From assembly GCA_902592545.1 (NCBI GenBank), contig CACJFA010000009.1, positions 1-38,222 of the forward strand: a stretch of DNA of 38,222 nt, read 5' to 3'. This DNA is from an uncultured Pelagibacteraceae bacterium. GTDB taxonomy: Bacteria; Pseudomonadota; Alphaproteobacteria; Pelagibacterales; Pelagibacteraceae. The position numbers and the translations under genes are program-made. Below the pieces are notes generated by a model. That model had not been told where the DNA came from and did not search any database. It was given only the letters and a program-made list of their open reading frames with translations. The first letter of the stretch is position 1; each line of letters opens with the position of its first letter. This document shows, one piece after another, positions 24,864 to 31,680 of this stretch.

Positions 24864-25133
24864 CTAAATATCAACTTTTTCATATCTCAATAAACGCAGC
24901 TTTGTCTTAATTCCACCTCTCCCCGAGTATCCACCAAGGTTTCCATCGGACCGAATTACTCTATGACATGGTATTTTGGGAGCATAGGGGTTTTTTCCAC
25001 ATGCATTAGCTACAGCACGCGCTGATTTAGGGCTTTTTATAGCTATTGCTACCTGTTTATAGGTTTTAACAGTGCCTTTTGGTATAGTTTTAAGGTAATT
25101 CCAGACTTTTAATTGAAATTTAGTACCTTTCAT
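24864..25133 (-). CDS. Minimal O6-alkylguanine-DNA alkyltransferase (MGMT DNA-binding domain only)
   Basis: This is 89 residues from the ATG at 25133, which overlaps the upstream stop by one base (TGATG). It has the methyltransferase domain: FQLKVWNYLKTIPKGTVKTYKQVA, the arginine-finger region ARAVANACGKNPYAP, the active-site PCHRV with Cys56, and LGGYSGRGGIKTKLRLL. The whole N-terminal domain of Ogt/Ada is missing. Because the active Cys is present (not Trp as in alkyltransferase-like proteins), it could still remove alkyl groups from guanine. It is the second gene of a two-gene minus-strand unit. Confidence 0.87.
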   Translation of the reverse strand: MKGTKFQLKVWNYLKTIPKGTVKTYKQVAIAIKSPKSARAVANACGKNPYAPKIPCHRVIRSDGNLGGYSGRGGIKTKLRLLRYEKVDI

Positions 25134-25321
25134 CAAAAAAAATTTAAAATAATGAAGCAGACTATAAAGAAAACAGTTAAAATTGAAAGATAAATAGTTT
25201 CCAGAGTTTTTCCAGATTTTTTATAATTAATAAAGCTTAATATTGCAAAACCAAAAGATGTTATTAAGAAATATATCGGTTCAATTACTCCATCTATGCC
25301 CATTTTTAAATAATATTTCAT
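25133..25321 (-). CDS. Small two-segment membrane protein, unknown function
   Basis: This is 62 residues from the ATG at 25321; a GTG at 25336 would add five. It has two hydrophobic segments (about 12-31 and 40-61) with a charged linker YKKSGKTLE and almost no C-terminal tail. I recognise no family. Its TGA overlaps the alkyltransferase ATG by one base, the same close coupling as in real operons here, which is the main reason to keep it. Its 5' region lies back to back with the recombinase promoter. Confidence 0.5.
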   Translation of the reverse strand: MKYYLKMGIDGVIEPIYFLITSFGFAILSFINYKKSGKTLETIYLSILTVFFIVCFIILNFF

Positions 25322-25376
25322 ACTTATTGTTCTCACAATGTAATTAATTGTCCCTTAAATTAATAAATTATTTTAT

Positions 25377-25405
25377 TTGACATTATAAAAAACTTGATAT
25401 ATTAC
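25377..25405 (+). promoter_or_regulatory. Candidate promoter of the tyrosine recombinase gene
   Basis: A consensus -35, TTGACA at 25377-25382, and TATTAC at 25400-25405 are 17 bases apart. The predicted start, near 25412, falls inside the left arm of a 14-bp inverted repeat, so a protein bound there would block transcription. No Shine-Dalgarno is visible before the recombinase ATG. Confidence 0.5.
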
Positions 25406-25435
25406 TATTGATAATTAATTGTTATCAATAGTAAT
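25401..25435 (+). repeat. 14-bp perfect inverted repeat directly before the recombinase start
   Basis: ATTACTATTGATAA (25401-25414) and TTATCAATAGTAAT (25422-25435) are exact reverse complements around a 7-base centre TTAATTG; the repeat ends 3 bases before the ATG. It overlaps the -10 and start point of the candidate promoter. It may be an operator bound by the recombinase itself, or a recombination core site: two arms around a short spacer is the layout of lox, FRT and dif sites. No second copy was seen in the window. Confidence 0.7.
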
Positions 25436-25438
25436 TAT

Positions 25439-26392
25439 ATGAGTGAACTAACAACAGACCTAAAATCTTTGCATGAAGCAACATTAAATAACCTCAAAAG
25501 TTCTAAAGCAAATAACACGTTAAGAGCTTACAAATCAGACTTTAAAGATTTTGGAGCATTTTGCGTAAAACATGGTTTAAATTCATTACCAACTGAACCA
25601 AAAATTGTTTCATTGTATCTAACCCATCTCTCTAAAAATTCAAAAATAAGTACACTTAGAAGAAGACTCGTATCTATTAGTATGGTTCATAAGTTAAAAG
25701 GTCATTATTTAGATACAAAACATCCAATCATTGTTGAAAATTTAATGGGAATAAAAAGAGTTAAAGGTAGTATTCAGAAAGGTAAAAAACCATTATTAAT
25801 CAATCATTTAAAATTAATAATTAATGCAATAAATGATCAAAAAATTGAAGAACTTAAGAAGTTAAGAGATAAAACAATAATATTAATTGGCTTTGGAGGT
25901 GGCTTTAGAAGAACTGAACTTATTTCAATTGATTATGAAGATTTAGAATTTGTTCCTGAGGGCCTTAAAATTACGATCAGAAGATCAAAAACAGATCAAT
26001 TTGGTGAAGGAATGATAAAAGGACTGCCCTACTTTTCAAATGAAATATATTGTCCAATAGTTAGTCTTAAAAAATGGCTAGAAAATTCTAAAATTAAATC
26101 TGGACCTATCTTTAGAAGATTTACTAAAGGATCAACTTTAACAGATAAAAGATTAAGTGACCAATCTGTGGTTTTGTTGATAAAAGAGTATTTAAATTTA
26201 GCAGGAATAGAAAATAATAATTTTGCAGGTCATAGCTTAAGATCAGGTTTTGCAACTGTGGCTGCTGAGTCTGGAGCTGATGAAAGAAGTATAATGGCTA
26301 TGACAGGTCACAAAACAACGCAAATGGTACGAAGGTATATTAAAGAAGCAAATTTATTCAAAAATAACGCTTTAAATAAAGTTAAGTTTTAA
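25439..26392 (+). CDS. Tyrosine recombinase/integrase
   Basis: This 317-residue protein has an N-terminal SAM-like core-binding domain (about 10-110, with NTLRAYKSDFKDFGAFC) and a C-terminal catalytic domain. The full catalytic set is present: Arg157 in GGGFRRTELISI, Lys184 in RRSKTDQ, His265 and Arg268 in GHSLRSGF, His291 in MTGHKTTQM and Tyr300 in RRYI. It should cut and rejoin DNA at short inverted sites. It is neither next to a tRNA 3' end nor in a phage context. A 14-bp inverted repeat sits at its promoter. It converges on the GT9 gene with a 21-base overlap. Confidence 0.93.
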   Translation: MSELTTDLKSLHEATLNNLKSSKANNTLRAYKSDFKDFGAFCVKHGLNSLPTEPKIVSLYLTHLSKNSKISTLRRRLVSISMVHKLKGHYLDTKHPIIVENLMGIKRVKGSIQKGKKPLLINHLKLIINAINDQKIEELKKLRDKTIILIGFGGGFRRTELISIDYEDLEFVPEGLKITIRRSKTDQFGEGMIKGLPYFSNEIYCPIVSLKKWLENSKIKSGPIFRRFTKGSTLTDKRLSDQSVVLLIKEYLNLAGIENNNFAGHSLRSGFATVAAESGADERSIMAMTGHKTTQMVRRYIKEANLFKNNALNKVKF

Positions 26393-27367
26393 AATATCAT
26401 TAGATACTTTTTTTATATCATCCCTATGGATTGTTTTAATATTTTTCATATGACCTATCCAGAAATTTGTAGAATCTACCCTATCTTTTTGAATTAGAGA
26501 TATAGTTCTCTTATTAAAAGAATTAGATACATGGCTTATAGCTCCTTCACAACAAATTAAAATATTGCAGTTCTTAACTATATTTTCTAATTCTCTGAAA
26601 GAAGATTTTTCTATAAAAGTTATAGTTTTACTTTTAACTCTGATTTTAAAATTTTTGGAATTTTTAAAATATTGATTTTTAAAATTCTCAATGGTTTCTA
26701 CTTTTTTAAAACCTTGAGTAATAACAACATTAGTTTTAAATTTTTTTATTAAAATCTTTAAAAATAAATAAATATTTTTTGACTCAAGGTTCATATAATC
26801 AAAATCGCTAAAATAATAGCCCTCAAACCATTTTTCATCTAAATGCAAATGTATATAGGGTTTAGGAAATTTAAATTTGTCTTTAATAAAATTATATTTT
26901 TTATAATAGTTAATAGATTGAGGAGTTTTTATATCAAGATAATTTAGTAAAACTTGGAAATTTTTAAACTGAATATTAGTCTCTGAATTTTTAAAATATT
27001 TATTATAAAACAATTGTATTAGCATTTTTGGATAAAAATCTTTCAGTAAGCACACTTTAATTCTGGAGCTTATGAAAATACCACTTAAAAATGATCTTCT
27101 TTTACCATCTAAAACAATTAAATAATCGTATTTTTTTTTTCTTAATTGAATAATTAGATTAAAGTAGTCTAGTAATTTATTTCCAGTTTTATCAAATATG
27201 TAAATTTTGTTTATGTATTTAAAATGTTTAATATATTCAGCATTATACTTTGAGGCAACTATATCAATTTGATTTTTTATTGATATTTCTGAAATAGAAT
27301 TAGTAACAACCTGAGATGTAATAAAGTCACCTATTCTATCAGTTCTAAATATTAAAAACTTAGCCAT
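26372..27367 (-). CDS. Glycosyltransferase family 9 (heptosyltransferase-like)
   Basis: This is 331 residues from the ATG at 27367, chosen because MAKFLIFRTDRIGDFITSQVV is the canonical GT9 start (R.D.IGD); an ATG 11 codons upstream lies within the neighbouring gene. A second Rossmann half includes NVVITQGFKKVE and the late motif ENIVKNCNILICCEGAISHVSN, which corresponds to the 'D.g..HlA' donor site. The aspartate or threonine common there is replaced by GAISH. GT9 enzymes add heptose to lipopolysaccharide cores. It overlaps the upstream glycosyltransferase by 8 bases, and the two form one transcript. Confidence 0.82.
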   Translation of the reverse strand: MAKFLIFRTDRIGDFITSQVVTNSISEISIKNQIDIVASKYNAEYIKHFKYINKIYIFDKTGNKLLDYFNLIIQLRKKKYDYLIVLDGKRRSFLSGIFISSRIKVCLLKDFYPKMLIQLFYNKYFKNSETNIQFKNFQVLLNYLDIKTPQSINYYKKYNFIKDKFKFPKPYIHLHLDEKWFEGYYFSDFDYMNLESKNIYLFLKILIKKFKTNVVITQGFKKVETIENFKNQYFKNSKNFKIRVKSKTITFIEKSSFRELENIVKNCNILICCEGAISHVSNSFNKRTISLIQKDRVDSTNFWIGHMKNIKTIHRDDIKKVSNDILKLNFI

Positions 27368-28397
27368 TATGCCAAACTTGTTTGTTTTTAATTTTTTCAC
27401 CTAAAGTTTTTTTGACCATATATTCAGCTATTATTTTATTATTAAATATTCTATGAGCCTTTTTATAACCATTATAAGCAATCTTTTTTCTAAGATTATT
27501 ATTTTTTTTATAAAATAATAATTTTGAATTCAATTCATCGGAATTTTCAAAAAAAATCATTTCATTTTTATTAAAAAAATCTTGATAATTGTAATCCTTG
27601 TGTTCAAAAGTAAGTATTCCATTGCCCATAAGAGTAGCCATTCTTTCGCTAGAATAATATTTTATTGGTTTGCCTCTTGTAATATTTACTCCCATATTGC
27701 ATTTAGAAATTTCATCAAAATAATTTGCACCCCATACAGGATTTTTGGTATAACCAAAAAAATTATTTTTTGTTTTATTTGTTATTTTTTTTATAAATTT
27801 TACCCTAGGATCTGTATAATTTTTTTTTAATACACCTCTATGGACTCCATGACTAATTGCAATAAAAACATCATACTCATTATCATTTAAATAATTTTTA
27901 CAAACATCAATAGATGGATCAACTGCATTAGGAATAAAAAAACAATTTTTATCAATAAAACTAATTTTTGACGGTGAGGTTGTTAAAAAATTTGCATCGG
28001 CAAATTGATATTTTAGATGAAATCTTTCTTTATTTTTTTCATAATCTGGTCCTTGTCTTACCAATGGGTCAATAAACCATTGTGCTATTTTTAAATATTT
28101 AAATTTTTCTTTTATTCTAAGTAAATCAATATAGTCTAATCTATCAACATGACCAAAAAAAATTATATCAGGTCTAAAATTATTTATATTTTCAATAATT
28201 TTAAAAAATAAATGTTTTTTTGAACCTAAATCAAACAAATTTTTTTTTTCTGAAGTAATATCCCTATCGCTTATGTGGAGTACTGAATAATTATTTAAAA
28301 TAAATCCATTATTTATTTTTTTTGTTGTGGAATAATATAATCTTCCATTGTGTCTGAAATGTAAATCTGAAACATGTAGAATTTTAGGAGGTTTCAT
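27360..28397 (-). CDS. Glycosyltransferase, CgeB/GT4-like
   Basis: This 345-residue protein has a GT-B layout. The N-terminal half starts PPKILHVSDLHFRHNGRLYYS. The C-terminal half has NMGVNITRGKPIKYYSSERMATLMGNGILTFEHK and a tail NNNLRKKIAYNGYKKAHRIFNNKIIAEYMV, like the glycosyl-transferase-1-type domain of spore and surface polysaccharide enzymes (CgeB). The sugar and acceptor are unknown. It sits between a GIY-YIG gene (14-base overlap) and the GT9 gene, consistent with surface polysaccharide modification. AT content seems somewhat higher than in the core genes. Confidence 0.72.
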   Translation of the reverse strand: MKPPKILHVSDLHFRHNGRLYYSTTKKINNGFILNNYSVLHISDRDITSEKKNLFDLGSKKHLFFKIIENINNFRPDIIFFGHVDRLDYIDLLRIKEKFKYLKIAQWFIDPLVRQGPDYEKNKERFHLKYQFADANFLTTSPSKISFIDKNCFFIPNAVDPSIDVCKNYLNDNEYDVFIAISHGVHRGVLKKNYTDPRVKFIKKITNKTKNNFFGYTKNPVWGANYFDEISKCNMGVNITRGKPIKYYSSERMATLMGNGILTFEHKDYNYQDFFNKNEMIFFENSDELNSKLLFYKKNNNLRKKIAYNGYKKAHRIFNNKIIAEYMVKKTLGEKIKNKQVWHNG

Positions 28398-28650
28398 TTA
28401 ATTTAAAATAATTATCTTTAATTAGTTTCCTTTTTTTATAATTTTTTTTCAATTTATATTCTTCCTTCATTGCAATTGATTTTGTAGTGTAACGTTTACT
28501 ATATATCATTATCCATTTTTTTCCCTTTGTAAATTTTGCACCCTTAGAAGAATTATGTAATTTTAATCTTTTTTTTAGATCTTTGGTATAACCTACATAT
28601 GAGATTTTTTTTTTATTTAAACAAATTAATAAATAAACAAAAAATGACAT
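28384..28650 (-). CDS. GIY-YIG domain protein (UPF0213/URI-like)
   Basis: This 88-residue protein is a single GIY-YIG nuclease fold: FFVYLLICLNKKKISYVGYTKDLKKRLKLHNSSKGAKFTKG, with the 'YIG' element read as YVG, then the conserved Arg and the catalytic Glu in SIAMKEEYKLKKN. Small proteins of this type are widespread and of unclear role. The ATG lies 8 bases after the 3' end of tRNA-Glu on the same strand, with no Shine-Dalgarno, so the message may begin at the tRNA processing site. It overlaps the next gene by 14 bases. Confidence 0.86.
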   Translation of the reverse strand: MSFFVYLLICLNKKKISYVGYTKDLKKRLKLHNSSKGAKFTKGKKWIMIYSKRYTTKSIAMKEEYKLKKNYKKRKLIKDNYFKLNETS

Positions 28651-28658
28651 TATTTTTT

Positions 28659-28733
28659 TGGCGGTCCCTAGGGGAATCGAACCCCTCTTTCGAGGATGAA
28701 AACCACGTGTCCTAACCGATAGACGAAGGGACC
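28659..28733 (-). tRNA. tRNA-Glu (anticodon UUC), CCA encoded
   Basis: The minus strand gives a complete cloverleaf of 75 bases: acceptor GGTCCCT pairs with AGGGACC, discriminator G and encoded CCA (28661-28659). The anticodon loop reads GGTTTTCATCC with anticodon TTC, and the T arm is AGGGGTTCGATTCCCCT. A possible -10 box TACAAT lies at 28754-28749, 15 bases upstream; the -35 is unclear. No second copy of its 3' end was seen near the recombinase, so an att duplication is not supported. Confidence 0.97.
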
Positions 28734-28780
28734 GAATTGCTGCTTTTTATTGTAAAATCAACAATTAATCAAGCATATCA

Positions 28781-29722
28781 TTATAAATTTTGTTTTAGTT
28801 TTATTACCTTTTTAAGACCTGACGATTTATGAGTCACTAATGTCTCTGAATAGAAATCATTACCTTGAATTTCAATACCAGCAACCAAATCACCAGAGGT
28901 AATTCCTGTCGCACAAAAAATAGAATCACCTTTAATAATTTCATTTAATTCATATTTTTTTGTTAAATCATTAATTCCCATTTTTTTAGCTCTTGCTCTA
29001 TCCTTTTCTGTTTTAAACAAAAATCTACCTTGAAAATTACAATTAAATGAATCCAAAGCTGATGCAGCAAGCACACCTTCTGGTCCACCGCCAATACCTA
29101 AAAAAATATCAACATTATATTTTTCATCTGTCACTAACAATGCTCCTGACACATCTCCATCTGTTATTAATTTCAAATTAACTTTTAATTTTTTTAGTTC
29201 TTGAATTATCTCATTGTGTCTTGGTCTATCAAGAATACATGCTGTTAATTCTTCTGGATTCTTATTTAGATAATCACTTAAGTTGGAAATATTTTGTTTT
29301 ACTGTATAATCTAAATCAATAACATTTTTTTCAGTTATTTTAGTTGATATTTTTTCCATATAAGTTTCTGGAGCATTAAATAAACTATTTTTTTCTGCAA
29401 CAGCTATTACAGATAAAGCCCCAGGTAAATTGTTTGCTGCAAAATTTGTTCCTTCTAATGGATCTACAGCTATATCAAATTCAGGTCCATTATTAGTACC
29501 AAGTTTTTCTCCAATATATAGCATTGGAGCTTCATCCAATTCACCTTCTCCTATTACTATCTGACCTTTCATTTCTAAGTTGTTTAATTTAGATCTCATA
29601 GAGTCAACAGCTGCTTTATCAGCTGCAATTTTATCTTTTTTTCCCACCAAATATGATGATGCTAATGCTGCTTTAGAAGTTATGTTAACAAATTTGTCTA
29701 TAAAATTTTTATCTATAGTCAT
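28781..29722 (-). CDS. glpX: Fructose-1,6-bisphosphatase class II
   Basis: This 313-residue protein shows GlpX motifs: KIAADKAAVDSMRSKLN, GEGELDEAPMLYIGEKLG, VDPLEGTNFAANNLPGALSVIA, LITDGDVSGALLV and IFLGIGGGPEGVLAASAL. It removes the 1-phosphate of fructose 1,6-bisphosphate in gluconeogenesis and binds Mg/Mn at the acidic loops. The ATG overlaps the stop of the SbmA-like gene by one base. In many alphaproteobacteria it follows hom; here the two are separated by the accessory block and glpX is reversed. Confidence 0.95.
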   Translation of the reverse strand: MTIDKNFIDKFVNITSKAALASSYLVGKKDKIAADKAAVDSMRSKLNNLEMKGQIVIGEGELDEAPMLYIGEKLGTNNGPEFDIAVDPLEGTNFAANNLPGALSVIAVAEKNSLFNAPETYMEKISTKITEKNVIDLDYTVKQNISNLSDYLNKNPEELTACILDRPRHNEIIQELKKLKVNLKLITDGDVSGALLVTDEKYNVDIFLGIGGGPEGVLAASALDSFNCNFQGRFLFKTEKDRARAKKMGINDLTKKYELNEIIKGDSIFCATGITSGDLVAGIEIQGNDFYSETLVTHKSSGLKKVIKLKQNL

Positions 29723-30714
29723 TAAGCTTTTTCATCTATTAATTCTTCTTGATTAATTTTAGACTCAAATTCTCTTAATCGTTTATAAACACTAGCAAGT
29801 TCAATTATAGTTGGCCATGCTTTCAATATATATTGCATAGAGCCCTCTACTCTACCAAAGGCTCTTATTATTTGCTGCATAACTCCAAGAGTTACTGCTC
29901 CAGCAACTATGGCAGGTGCTAAAAAAACATATGCTGACAAAACATTTGCCTGCAAATATGCTATTCTTCCGATATTAAAATACAAATATCTAATATAACT
30001 TAAAAAATGTATACTTCTAACTCCATCAAATAATTCTTCTATTGTTTTTGGTCTTATAGTTCCGTCATCTTCTGCAATTACAAGTATTTTCCTATAGGCT
30101 GCTTCTTTTTTTTGTAGATCGTATTCAACACCTACTAATCTTAAAATTAAACCAAGTATAATTAAAAATATTGTCCCTCCAACTGACCAAATCAAAGCTC
30201 CAACTATTAAACCGTAATCCCAATCACCAAAAAAGAATATTGGTATTCCTATGCTTAATCCGAATAAGATAGGCATAAACTCAACAAGTATCATTACAGC
30301 TTCAATTAGACTCGTACCTAGTGATTCCATTATTCTCGAAAACTTGATGGTATCTTCTTGAACTCTTTGTGCTGCACCTTCAATTTTTCGAGCTTTATCA
30401 TAAACACTATGATACCACTCAACCATAGCTGTTCTCCATCTAAACAAATAATGTGAAGTAAAAAAACTTACTATTACAGCTACACCAACATACATAGCAG
30501 CCAAAGTTATAAATGATATTAAGCTTGCCCAGTACTCTTCTATAGTGATTGAGTTTGGAGCTCCAAGTGCTTTTTGAATCATGTCATAAAATTCACCGAA
30601 CCATTCATTTATTTTTACATCAATTTTAACTTGAATCCAAAGTGAGGATAAAATTATAGCTGAACCGATCCATGACCATAGAAACCAACTTTTTTGAGTG
30701 AAAAATCTAAACAT
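29722..30714 (-). CDS. SbmA/BacA-like membrane protein (peptide transporter family)
   Basis: This 330-residue protein has about six to seven membrane segments. The hallmark is FRWRTAMVEWYHSVYDKARKIEGAAQRVQEDTIKFSRIMESLG, the loop conserved in SbmA and BacA, and the C-terminus VMQQIIRAFGRVEGSMQYILKAWPTIIELASVYKRLREFE also fits. SbmA-type proteins import peptides and some antibiotics using the proton gradient, and have no ATP-binding domain. Known members are near 400 residues, so this is shorter, mostly at the N-terminus. The substrate is unknown. It sits between an NDUFS4-like gene (3-base gap) and glpX. Confidence 0.88.
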   Translation of the reverse strand: MFRFFTQKSWFLWSWIGSAIILSSLWIQVKIDVKINEWFGEFYDMIQKALGAPNSITIEEYWASLISFITLAAMYVGVAVIVSFFTSHYLFRWRTAMVEWYHSVYDKARKIEGAAQRVQEDTIKFSRIMESLGTSLIEAVMILVEFMPILFGLSIGIPIFFFGDWDYGLIVGALIWSVGGTIFLIILGLILRLVGVEYDLQKKEAAYRKILVIAEDDGTIRPKTIEELFDGVRSIHFLSYIRYLYFNIGRIAYLQANVLSAYVFLAPAIVAGAVTLGVMQQIIRAFGRVEGSMQYILKAWPTIIELASVYKRLREFESKINQEELIDEKA

Positions 30715-30717
30715 TAA

Positions 30718-30999
30718 TTATTTTAAAAAATTATCTGCGTATGATTTCTTCACAGTTTTTCTTTTTCTTGGTTCAATTAACTCAAAATCAATTTTTTTCT
30801 TTTTTGCGTAATTGATTGCTAGTTCCTTTGATGAAAATTCTAATTTTAGTTCTGTATAAGTATCAGATGAACTTTCCCAACCCATCAAAGGGTTTTTTGT
30901 TGGATCTTTTGTTTTAAATTCTAAAATCCATTTATCATTTTTTGCTAATCCTGATTGCATAGGATTTTTATTTGGAATGTAAATAATAGCTTTTTTCAT
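30718..30999 (-). CDS. NDUFS4-like protein (complex I accessory subunit family)
   Basis: This 93-residue protein matches the ETC-complex-I conserved region: AIIYIPNKNPMQSGLAKNDKWILEFK, then PLMGWESSSDTYTELKLEFSSKELAINYAKKKKIDFELIEP. In alphaproteobacteria and mitochondria it is an 18-kDa accessory subunit of NADH:ubiquinone oxidoreductase on the matrix/cytoplasmic side. It is a full-length bacterial version. Its ATG is 6 bases after the 3' end of tRNA-Pro, and no ribosome binding site fits in the gap. It is probably co-transcribed with the tRNA and the SbmA-like gene. Confidence 0.9.
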   Translation of the reverse strand: MKKAIIYIPNKNPMQSGLAKNDKWILEFKTKDPTKNPLMGWESSSDTYTELKLEFSSKELAINYAKKKKIDFELIEPRKRKTVKKSYADNFLK

Positions 31000-31005
31000 A
31001 AACGA

Positions 31006-31082
<77 letters not shown>

Positions 31083-31091
31083 ATCCGAGTA

Positions 31092-31119
31092 CTAATACAG
31101 CAGTTATTGATAATTTCAA
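31092..31119 (-). promoter_or_regulatory. Promoter of tRNA-Pro and the downstream genes
   Basis: On the minus strand TTGAAA (31119-31114) and TATTAG (31097-31092) are 16 bases apart and the -10 ends ten bases before the tRNA 5' end, giving a start about 3 bases before it. The spacing to a mature tRNA end makes this a better-than-average prediction. Confidence 0.5.
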
Positions 31120-31176
31120 TGTATAAAGATATCAAAATTAAAAGAAATTTGAATAAAATCTGGTATATAACGAAGC

Positions 31177-31674
31177 ATGATAATAACTTGCCCAAATTGT
31201 AACAAGCAATTCAAAATTGATAATTCATTAATACCATATGAAGGTAGAGATTTGCAATGTGGATCATGTAATCATATTTGGTTTTATAAGATCCAAGAAA
31301 TAAATAATGAAGTGCTAGAGTTAAAACAGGAAATTATCAGTGAAGACATTAAAACAAAAGCTGAAAATAAAGAGGATAAAATAGAAGAGAAACAACAACA
31401 AGAAGAAATAATTAAAACTGAAATAAATAATAAAAAAAAAGAAAAAAATTCAGAAAAACAAAAAAATACAACTACACTTAAAAAAATAGAAAATAAGGGA
31501 AGTAAGTTTTTTTCTTATTTAATAGTATTTATTATATCTTTTGTAGCATTAATTATCTTGCTAGATACTCTAAAAACTCCACTAATTAATGTTTTTCCAG
31601 GATTAGAAATTATACTATTTAACCTTTTTGAAACATTGCAAGATATAAAACTATTTATTATAGACCTATTCTAA
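31177..31674 (+). CDS. Zinc-ribbon (MJ0042-type) single-pass membrane protein
   Basis: This 165-residue protein begins with a zinc ribbon, MIITCPNCNKQFKID then GRDLQCGSCNHIWFYK (Cys5/Cys8 and Cys28/Cys31). About 60 very charged Lys/Glu residues follow, likely coiled coil or disordered (about 45-105). One membrane segment comes near 113-131, then a short amphipathic tail. Proteins of this layout are common next to cell division or secretion genes in alphaproteobacteria; the role is not established. It diverges from tRNA-Pro and precedes nhaA by 6 bases. Confidence 0.8.
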   Translation: MIITCPNCNKQFKIDNSLIPYEGRDLQCGSCNHIWFYKIQEINNEVLELKQEIISEDIKTKAENKEDKIEEKQQQEEIIKTEINNKKKEKNSEKQKNTTTLKKIENKGSKFFSYLIVFIISFVALIILLDTLKTPLINVFPGLEIILFNLFETLQDIKLFIIDLF

Positions 31675-31680
31675 TTTTTT

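Noticed and set aside
26372..27400. GT9 start at 27400
   Set aside because: The extra 11 residues lie in the upstream gene and precede the conserved N-terminus; the ATG at 27367 fits the family.
28659..28733. tRNA-Glu 3' end as attachment site for the recombinase
   Set aside because: I looked for a second copy of the tRNA 3' end near 24331-25438 and found none.
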